NCBI RefSeq assembly: GCF_048569485.1
Contig: NC_134360.1
Span: 184,543,796 to 184,607,795, forward strand
DNA from: Anomaloglossus baeobatrachus
Taxonomy: Eukaryota; Chordata; Amphibia; Anura; Aromobatidae
Length of the DNA: 64,000 nt
Reading direction: 5' to 3'
The notes under the pieces are model-generated. The model was not told the origin of the DNA, searched no databases, and saw only the letters and a program-made list of their open reading frames with translations. A program made the position numbers and the translations under genes. Below, piece after piece: positions 59,301 through 64,000 of this stretch (within the stretch, counting starts at the first letter, position 1; the number at the start of each line of letters is the position of its first letter).

Positions 59301-62300
59301 GTGACAGTGCTCCAATGAAACCCATTACATGTGCAGTTGAAACCCAGCCTATGTGTCACACAGAATTTTTCATAAACTTCACCAATTGTCATGGCGGCGT
59401 TGGGCTATGTTAGGATTGCAGATTCTGACTCTCTACCTGTTGGTTTCTCTGGTGTCTGGAATCAACACAGGCAGACTTGGGTGTGGACCTCCTGTGTACT
59501 GATTCATAGGCAGGCTATCAAGAGTTAAACTCTGTTGGTTTGCTTGCTCCTTTGATCACATGTTGTGGGGAGGCCTATCACATCTGCTCCCCTCCTATTT
59601 ATGCTGGTTGAATCCTTACTCCAATGCCAGCTATAGTTTGTTTTTTGTTGGTCTGTTAGGTGTGGTGTCCCAGACTTTCTGGAGGTAGTTCTGTTTATTG
59701 CTTGGTGCAGTTGTTGAGTTTATCCATGTTGTTGTGTAGCTTCCCTCCTGCCTTTGTGTTTGCTTCTGAATCTCTTATTCTTTTAATCTTTGTGTGTGCA
59801 TACGGTGTGACAGAGTTTTAGTTTTCCCTTGTCTGTCTTTTTCTGTGGGTTTCATCACACTCCTGTCCTGTCCCTCCCTGGGGGCATTGTTAGGGGGAAT
59901 AAGATCAGGACTGGTCAGGAGCAGGGCCAGGAAGGAGACTCACGCCTTACCACCATCAGGACCATCCCTGAGATTAGGGATAGCATAGTGCCCCCTAGTT
60001 TGAGGAACAGCTTAGAAGCCCTGGTTCCCCACTATCCTATAGTCACCGTGACCCTATCTCCGGGTTTCATAGGAAACAATATTTTCTACTAAATACTACA
60101 ATACAGTTGTGTTGTATTGTATAATATAGTATAAGTTCAAGACCTCTTAAAGAGACTAAAAAAAACCAAAACATAAAAATTTGAACCACTAATTGTTCCT
60201 CCATTAAATCTAAAGATATTTTTTTAAAAAATACACATATTTAGTATCACTATAAATGTCCGGTCCACTACAATATAAAATCAATTAACACGATCAGTAA
60301 ACACCGTAAAAAAAAAGTTTGAATTTGGTTACAGCAAAAAAAAATACAGTTAGGGATCGATGAAAACCTTGTATCTTTACCAAAATGAAATCAATAAAAA
60401 CATTAGCTTGCCACGTATAAAAACAAGCCCTTACTGAGCTTAGTCAACAAAAAAATAAAAAATTATGCGTCTTGAAAAATGGCGATAAAAAAAACAATTT
60501 TTAACAAAAAAAATAAAATTGGCTGCATCGGTAAGGGTTTAAAGGGCATTTTGGTGACTTTTAATCCTTTCCATCTTGAACCTTGCATCATGCACAATCA
60601 ATTAATATCTATCATTGTTCATTTTCAGGTCCATTCATTCTGCAATGAAAAATCTCATAATAAAGAGGCTCCAAATCAACAAAACAGATTATGTAACCGA
60701 AAGAGCACATGGGAAGTCATCATGAATTCTCAAGACATGAAGACAAGTGCTCCATTAGCCGACACCAATATTCCCGACCCTACATTCTCTATTCTACAAT
60801 ACAAGGACAGAGTGGTCACCTTGGTTCTTGATGTTTCCGGGAGTATGGGTGGGGTAAGTGCTCTTTTGTTTTTCTTCTATGATTGTACTTGAATTCATGT
60901 TCTCCAAATATGATGGTAAAACTGTTTGAAAACTAGAAAATCCATGAGGATAAAGCACAAACCTATTTTTACACCTTAAAATCATCATATGATTTTTAAG
61001 AAATTTTCCCTCTTAAATGTATGGGGGGTTTTTTGTCCAGGAAGAAAGTTCATAAGATCCTTAAATATGCACTGCCATCAAAATTTTATTCTCTTAATAT
61101 AGTGCAATGATCATATTATATGGCATTGTGTACTTATAATTGCTTATTTTGCCTTTCTACCCAGTAAATTCTTCTCTTTTTTTCTGCTCTATATAGAAAC
61201 ATGAAGTCTCTTGTTCCTGCATGAATCATTCCCCTCCAACTCCTTACCCAGCTGCTCCTCTTTTCCCTCCTACCAGGGACTTTTACAGTGATGACTCATG
61301 CATGGAAAATTAACTTCAGTTTCTACATAAAGCTCAAAAGATTCAGCTAGTCAGTTTTTAATGGTGGAAATCTGAAGAATTAACTGGGTAGAAAGGAAAA
61401 ATGAGCAATTGTAAGTACATAGTGATATATAATATGATGATTGCAATATATTAAGAGGATAACAGCTTTGATGGGAGTGATACTTTAAAGGTTTTTTAGC
61501 AAGAGATGACCAGTCAATCAAGTAAGAGTCTATAGCCCCCTCCACAGCAAACAGAAATTTGATAAGTGATGCACTCCTGCTTGATTGACAGTTCAGAATA
61601 GCAATATCCTTGCACCACTTCCACCCAAAATGCACCAAGCTTTGGAGCAGCACTTGTAAGCATTTGAAATGTTCATCCACTGCTGCTAGACTGCAGGGGT
61701 GGCCATTAACTTAGATGAGAAGCAGTATATAATAAAAATCCCTCCATTCTTATAAATAGATGGGATTTTTAATGAAACATAATGTGCAAAGCTGCCTATT
61801 TTTATATGTAAAAGGAAAAAGGAAAAAATAAATATCAGCTCACTTTGAGAAGTTTGTAATACTCCATACCAAGTTGCCTTAGTGGATCAAATGAGGGGAG
61901 GTGCACGGATCTATGTGTCTGGAGTCTACAGAGTAGAGGTATAGGAAGGCGAAGTCCAGCACCAGGTTTGATTAAAACTCTTGTCTTTATTGAATACAGT
62001 TAAAACATAGCGGGATTAAAATGAGATGACACCTTACGCGTTTCGAACAGAGTTCTTAATCCTATGATTAAGGACTGTCCGAAACGCGTCAGGTATCAGC
62101 TCATTTAATCACACTCTGTTTTAACTGTATTCAATAAAGACAAGAGTTTAATCAAACCTGGTGCTGGACTTCACCTTCTTATATTTTTTACAAGCAGTTT
62201 TCAATATTGCCAAAATTAAAGAACATGAGACAAATAAAGCCATGTGCAGTTGAGCTAAATAGGTTTTTGTTTCTATGTTGTTAAATGGGTATAATCAGGT

Positions 62301-63738
62301 AGACAGAAAGAAAGAAACCACATAATGCACTAAACATAAATAAATTTACTTACATTTTTTTAAGAACCTTTTCAACCATTTTTACTAAATACATTGCAAT
62401 TTTACAAGTTTCAGATTATATGAAAACAGCTTTAAATAACCCATATCGGTATAATCATTGACTTTTTTACCCTGTAGAATGACCGCATTGCCCGTCTCTA
62501 CCAAGCCTCAGAAGTTTACATCATGCAAATCGTTGAATCCGGATCCTATGTTGGCATTGTCGATTTCTCCAGTGATGCGATAGTTAAATCTGAACTGGTT
62601 AAAATTCTTGATACTTTTCAGCGTGAACAACTGAAGCAGCTCCTCCCAAAAGTAGCTAATGGAGGCACAAATATTTGTGCTGGAGTTCGCAAGGGATTGG
62701 AGGTAAAGTATGGTCTTTCCACAGTTTGTTTTTTTTTCCTATAAACATTGGCACGTGGAAGGATGTTTTTTCTTACTGGTAATGTACCAGTGACATAATA
62801 ATCGACATGGACATATTCCTGCAAATATTATGTTTGTGAATGATAAATAATAATATGTAAATGGAAATCGTTTGAAAATTCCTTGTAGCAGTTGAGATGT
62901 GTTCTCACAGTCATAATTCCTGCCTGCAGTAAGTGCTTTGGCTCCCGTTTGTGCTTTCATCTTGTCCTCCTACCCAGGACCTGTTGTTCCCCTTCTACTC
63001 TCTTTTCCCTGACTCTGACGTTGTTACACAGCTCCTGACCTCCAGATTGTACCCTGAACTCTGCTCCGCTTCCCCCGAATGTACTTTACATGACTTCCTG
63101 GCTTCTGACCTCCGGCTTTTGCTCTGACCTCAGCTTTGCTTCATGCCTGTGTTCCATATGTGACCTCCTGGCTCCTGATCTCCTGACCTCTGGTTTGTTT
63201 GACTTCTCCGTCACTAGTTGCATCTGGTGACACCTAGTGGTAGTTCATCACATTAAGTATGTGGTGCCTCTCAGTGATTGGCTGAGAGGCACTTTTGGGA
63301 AATAGCATGCTGGACCTTCAAGATCAGGGCAGACACATGCACCATAAGTGCTTTTCCAGAAGATCTGTCTAGCCACGTAGCAGGAGGCAGGAGATTCACA
63401 TGTGGAGGACCGTGAGGAAGCAAAGCAAGGTGGTGCAATCCGACCGCAGCAGTGAGTGAGTCGGTGTCCCTGCTGGGGAGAGACAGAGCAGTGCAGGGAC
63501 GCCAGCGATACAAGAGTTTTGCAGTCTCTTTAAGAACATTCTGTTTTCCCTCTTATTTAGGTAAACAGAAAACTTGATACTAGTACATACGGTACAGAAA
63601 TAGTACTGCTAACTGATGGAGAAGACGGTGGTATCAGCAGTTGCTTTGATGAAGTTAAGGCCAGTGGTGCCATCATTCATACCATCGCTCTGGGCAATAG
63701 TGCCGATAAAGGGCTGGAAGTATTGGCTGATATTACAG
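38857..63738 (+). CDS. CLCA: Calcium-activated chloride channel regulator (CLCA1-like), exons 1-8, 3' part outside window
   Basis: Eight coding exons with GT-AG introns: 38857-39015, 39225-39365, 45821-45968, 49446-49554, 57055-57232, 60629-60853, 62478-62702, 63561-63738. Phases agree at every junction; 1363 coding bases give 454 codons plus one base. Residues 1-20 form a hydrophobic signal peptide. [15 protein letters not shown] (from residue 155) is the HExxH metalloprotease motif typical of CLCA proteins. A VWA domain starts near residue 306 with DVSGS (D313, S315, S317), T384 and D414, a complete MIDAS set. The segment [10 protein letters not shown] is close to human CLCA1, as I recall that sequence. 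Family knowledge: secreted, self-cleaving; mammalian CLCA1 stabilises TMEM16A at the surface. Human CLCA1 is about 914 residues, so roughly half is here. Paralogue assignment (CLCA1 versus CLCA2/4) is inference. Confidence 0.95.
39225..39365 (+). CDS. CLCA: CLCA exon 2
   Basis: 47 codons, phase 0 at both ends. The acceptor follows a long T tract (ttttttag|ATAATGG) and the donor is AAG|gtaagt. It encodes residues 54-100, including VKILLPNTW, a conserved CLCA N-domain stretch, and an N-glycosylation sequon N87-S-T. Intron 1 is only 209 bp and contains an (AT)n tract. Confidence 0.93.
39575..40166 (+). mobile_element. Solo LTR fossil (gypsy-type) in CLCA intron 2
   Basis: Begins TGTCATGATTC and ends GATCATCACA, flanked by ATACT (39570-39574) and TTACT (40167-40171), a 5-bp target duplication with one difference. 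It contains tandem ctggcttctgacctcc-type units. 592 bp, no internal region, so probably left by LTR-LTR recombination. Confidence 0.65.
40167..41147. other. CLCA intron 2, no defined feature
   Basis: Degenerate repeat-like DNA; a short open frame at 40727-40981 is not supported. Confidence 0.4.
41148..42528 (+). repeat. 16-bp minisatellite (ctgactatccatctgc)n in CLCA intron 2
   Basis: About 86 units over 1.4 kb with higher-order variant blocks (cccatctgc, ccgtctgc, ccctctac). Contiguous units with no spacers. Confidence 0.95.
42917..43472. mobile_element. Palindromic MITE in CLCA intron 2
   Basis: Ends aggaggttttcccaca / tgtgggaaaaccccctt; the arms pair throughout, for example ctcctgggcaggggagga with tcctcccctgcccaggag, with the centre near 43185. 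Non-coding, 556 bp. Confidence 0.75.
43473..44076. other. CLCA intron 2, nothing recognised
   Basis: AT-rich intronic DNA. Confidence 0.5.
44077..45353. mobile_element. piggyBac-type MITE with internal minisatellite
   Basis: TTAA at 44073-44076 and 45354-45357. Long inverted ends (AGTATAACCGTCATTTTAAT and its diverged partner) extend over about 180 bp, including gagataggagatggcggttg / caaccgccatctcctatctc. The middle is a separate 16-bp array. Confidence 0.8.
44270..45125 (+). repeat. 16-bp minisatellite (ctccctctgcctctag)n
   Basis: About 50 degenerate units inside the piggyBac-type MITE. Confidence 0.9.
45358..45820. other. End of CLCA intron 2, nothing recognised
   Basis: No defined repeat; a minus-strand 88-codon frame here has no support. 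Confidence 0.45.
45821..45968 (+). CDS. CLCA: CLCA exon 3
   Basis: Acceptor ccataag|GCT, donor AGAG|gtaaag; starts in phase 0 and ends in phase 1. Encodes residues 101-149 plus one base, including [17 protein letters not shown], closely matching the CLCA1 segment GNCGEKGERIHLTPDFI. Intron 2 before it is 6455 bp and is swollen by an LTR, two minisatellites and MITEs. Confidence 0.95.
46108..46755. mobile_element. Palindromic MITE in CLCA intron 3
   Basis: Left end agggaacctgtcaccaga; inner arms pair, for example tatgctaattgttgggtc with acccaacaattagtataca and aagattttgcccgg with aagatttcacccgg in tandem/inverted arrangement. Non-coding. Confidence 0.55.
46756..48026. other. CLCA intron 3, no defined feature
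   Basis: Mixed composition; no convincing exon, RNA gene or repeat ends. Confidence 0.45.
48027..49043. mobile_element. Long inverted-repeat element (ggggttgtcccc family) in CLCA intron 3, hosting a Harbinger-type MITE
   Basis: Ends agtattacacagtgcccatt / aatgggcactgtgtaatact continue inward through aaaggggttgtcccctactt on both sides. A diverged partial second copy follows at 49053-49207. The MITE at 48089-48637 was inserted in its left arm. Confidence 0.7.
48089..48637. mobile_element. Harbinger-type MITE, copy 4
   Basis: Perfect TTA duplication (48086-48088, 48638-48640); ends AGGCTGCTTTACA / GTGTAAAGCCCGCT. Removal of the MITE and one TTA restores tatccttaggataag, the palindromic motif of the host element. 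Confidence 0.8.
49446..49554 (+). CDS. CLCA: CLCA exon 4 (HExxH metalloprotease motif)
   Basis: Begins in phase 1 after tttaacag and ends in phase 2 before gtgatt. Encodes residues 150-186 with [16 protein letters not shown]155, E156, H159 and D166 correspond to the zinc-binding and catalytic residues of human CLCA1 (H156, E157, H160, D167). All are present, so protease function is expected to be kept. Confidence 0.97.
49680..50165 (+). mobile_element. LTR-like retroelement fragment in CLCA intron 4
   Basis: Segments such as ttgaccتcggctc-like pyrimidine stretches, then gattccctgtcacctgcc and atggagtggcctgctc, resemble leader/LTR pieces of amphibian LTR fossils. Ends not defined. Confidence 0.3.
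50171..50322. repeat. (AT)n microsatellite
   Basis: About 150 bp of alternating AT with a few c/g interruptions, immediately 5' of a Tc1 element. Confidence 0.95.
50592..53050. mobile_element. Inverted-repeat element (aggcctgaaacacac) carrying palindrome copy 2
   Basis: Ends AGGCCTGAAACACACATCC / GGACGTGTGTTTTAGGCCT. It splits the Tc1 leader between tcctccttgag and gagatggttc, with a short (2-3 bp) duplication. Subterminal regions are rich in acggac/gtccgt units. The middle is the large palindrome. Confidence 0.75.
50994..52661. repeat. Large near-perfect palindrome, copy 2 (arms about 820 bp)
   Basis: Homologous to copy 1 along its length, from ctctctcatacttacc to ggtgagtatgagagaggg. Centre near 51818 at GGATCC. 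Arms are about 95% identical by eye. Confidence 0.85.
54249..55100. other. CLCA intron 4, AT-rich, nothing recognised
   Basis: No defined repeats or coding blocks. Confidence 0.5.
55105..56180 (+). repeat. Tandem repeats in CLCA intron 4, including a 370-bp duplication
   Basis: 55105-55500 has irregular units beginning cagcccccttcactcactgc. Two long units, about 55432-55808 and 55809-56180, are about 90% identical over their length, for example ccaccaggggattctcctgc in both. Confidence 0.8.
56434..56986. mobile_element. Harbinger-type MITE, copy 5, right end lost
   Basis: Left flank TTA and end agcctgctttacacc; the inner sequence matches copy 4. The right side reads gtgtaaag then departs, 69 bp before CLCA exon 5. 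Confidence 0.65.
57055..57232 (+). CDS. CLCA: CLCA exon 5 (cysteine-rich segment)
   Basis: Acceptor acctaag|GTGTCC, donor CCC|gtaagt; begins in phase 2 and ends in phase 0. Encodes residues 187-245, with cysteines in [18 protein letters not shown] and EEECSF. The cysteine spacing resembles the region after the catalytic motif in CLCA1. A Harbinger-type MITE ends only about 70 bp upstream of this acceptor. Confidence 0.93.
57233..57536. other. CLCA intron 5, nothing recognised
   Basis: Ordinary intronic DNA up to the Tc1 insertion. Confidence 0.5.
57773..58300 (-). pseudogene. Tc1 DD37E transposase, catalytic part
   Basis: Carries the second catalytic Asp in [10 protein letters not shown] and the final Glu in [10 protein letters not shown], followed by [20 protein letters not shown], the usual C-terminal Tc1 block. 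The first catalytic Asp (LWTDEM) lies just upstream in the shifted frame. Confidence 0.75.
58467..58802 (-). pseudogene. Tc1 DD37E transposase, N-terminal part
   Basis: Open from the first internal Met ([12 protein letters not shown]) to a stop after LNKKH. Includes two helix-turn-helix DNA-binding segments ([20 protein letters not shown] and the following basic [10 protein letters not shown]). Confidence 0.7.
59400..60080 (+). mobile_element. LTR-like fossil in CLCA intron 5
   Basis: Ends with gattagggatagcatagtgc, ccccctagtttgagg and gaacagcttagaagccctgg, a layout I associate with amphibian LTR-type repeats. Neither terminus nor a target duplication could be fixed. Confidence 0.3.
60081..60628. 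other. End of CLCA intron 5, A/T-rich
   Basis: Several A-rich runs; nothing recognised. Confidence 0.5.
60629..60853 (+). CDS. CLCA: CLCA exon 6 (start of VWA domain)
   Basis: 75 codons, phase 0 at both ends; acceptor attttcag|GTCCAT and donor GGG|gtaagt. Encodes residues 246-320, with [20 protein letters not shown] followed by [14 protein letters not shown]. The latter is the first VWA beta strand and the DxSxS part of the metal-ion-dependent adhesion site. Confidence 0.96.
61062..61485. mobile_element. Fold-back MITE in CLCA intron 6
   Basis: Left ttaaatatgcactgccatcaaa and right ttgatgggagtgatacttt are inverted; inner arms pair over the ttgcctttctacccag / ctgggtagaaaggaaaa segment. Candidate TTAA flanks. 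Confidence 0.65.
61486..61944. other. CLCA intron 6, nothing recognised
   Basis: Non-coding. Confidence 0.45.
61945..62179. repeat. Short fold-back element with central acgcgtttcg motif
   Basis: Left gaagtccagcaccaggtttg and right caaacctggtgctggacttc are exact inverted partners; inner ttacgcgtttcgaacag pairs with ctgtccgaaacgcgt. 235 bp with arms of about 105 bp. Confidence 0.8.
62478..62702 (+). CDS. CLCA: CLCA exon 7 (VWA domain, MIDAS Thr)
   Basis: 75 codons, phase 0 at both ends; acceptor accctgtag|AATGAC and donor GAG|gtaaag. Encodes residues 321-395. [15 protein letters not shown] carries the MIDAS threonine (T384) and [11 protein letters not shown] matches the second VWA strand of CLCA proteins. 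Confidence 0.95.
62905..63256 (+). mobile_element. LTR fragment related to 39575-40166, in CLCA intron 7
   Basis: Shares ggcttctgacctccggct-type units and the end cacctagtggtagttcatcacatta with the intron 2 solo LTR. Left boundary uncertain. Confidence 0.55.
63257..63560. other. End of CLCA intron 7, nothing recognised
   Basis: No repeat or exon recognised before the exon 8 acceptor. Confidence 0.5.
63561..63738 (+). CDS. CLCA: CLCA exon 8 (VWA domain, MIDAS Asp)
   Basis: Acceptor cttatttag|GTAAAC and donor TTACAG|gtatgt; begins in phase 0 and ends in phase 1. Encodes residues 396-454 plus one base. [20 protein letters not shown] includes MIDAS D414, and [11 protein letters not shown] is a hallmark CLCA stretch. 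The end, LADITG, should be followed by Gly-x(2)-aromatic residues in the next exon. Confidence 0.95.
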
Positions 63739-63921
63739 GTATGTCATATTGCTCTAAATCATATTTTATTCGGATTGTCAGATAATATTGGTTTGTTTCC
63801 AAAGCAATTTTTAGTTAGCTATTGGGCTACGTTGTCGTGCAGCCGGTGGCTACTAAAAACTTCCGGTAGACAGTTGAATGATATTTATATTGTTAATCCA
63901 CATGCACATTTATCCTTTCAG

Positions 63922-64000
63922 TTGATATGGGTGATATCTGCAAATTCTGGGGGAAAGCTATGGTTTGAAAATTTAGAGAAAGTGATCAAATATGTGCATT
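63922..64000 (+). other. Possible CLCA exon 9 (partial), frame does not match
   Basis: A good acceptor (tttatcctttcag) precedes an open stretch that reads SGGKLWFENLEKVIKYVH in one frame, reminiscent of the TGG-x-aromatic segment after the CLCA VWA domain. Exon 8 ends in phase 1, and from this acceptor phase 1 gives a different peptide and an early stop. Either there is a one-base difference (true indel or sequencing error), another junction is used, or this is not an exon. Confidence 0.3.

Noticed and set aside
1-64000. tRNA, rRNA, snRNA or microRNA genes
   Set aside because: No cloverleaf with internal promoter boxes or known RNA gene sequence was recognised by eye; a covariance-model scan could still find one.

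Overview
This is vertebrate genomic DNA, most likely from a frog or toad. It holds the first part of one host gene set in very repeat-rich sequence. Evidence for a vertebrate is a multi-exon gene with GT-AG introns encoding a calcium-activated chloride channel regulator (CLCA family). Evidence for an anuran is inference from the repeat mix: Ngaro-type tyrosine-recombinase retrotransposons, several Tc1 lineages, Harbinger- and piggyBac-type fold-back MITEs, and L2/CR1-like tails. I cannot name the species.

Layout. Bases 1-18881 are a nest of fossil retroelements. An LTR enters from the left edge (1-1173). A Ty3/gypsy (Sushi-like) element with a recognisable gag (7606-8460) was interrupted by a plus-strand Ngaro-like element (about 1552-7605). 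A second, better preserved Ngaro-like element lies on the minus strand (9285-18881): gag with a zinc knuckle, reverse transcriptase, RNase H, tyrosine recombinase and an SGNH-hydrolase-like region. Its terminal repeat was hit by a 2966-bp LTR element (9440-12405) flanked by a CCAC duplication, which carries a gag-like frame and a cold-shock-domain-like region.

Bases 18882-38780 are non-genic DNA packed with DNA-transposon fossils: at least four of the Harbinger-type MITEs, a 1.7-kb near-perfect palindrome nested in one of them, a Tigger/pogo-type MITE, a Sleeping-Beauty-like Tc1 remnant, a 22-bp satellite array, a Helitron-like element and small LINE tails.

Bases 38857-63738 are the first eight coding exons of the CLCA gene on the plus strand (454 complete codons plus one base): signal peptide, the HEWAH metalloprotease motif, and a von Willebrand A domain with all five MIDAS residues. 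The gene continues past the right edge. Its introns hold a solo LTR, two 16-bp minisatellites, several fold-back MITEs, a chimeric Tc1 with a second copy of the large palindrome inside it, and a nearly whole DD37E Tc1 element.

CLCA proteins are secreted, self-cleaving metalloproteases. In mammals CLCA1 raises TMEM16A chloride current through its VWA domain and acts in mucus biology. Nothing else in the window looks like a host gene. The most interesting items are the cold-shock-like domain in the nested LTR element, the pair of large palindromes, the two Ngaro elements sharing one unusual repeat layout, and the Tc1 chimera.
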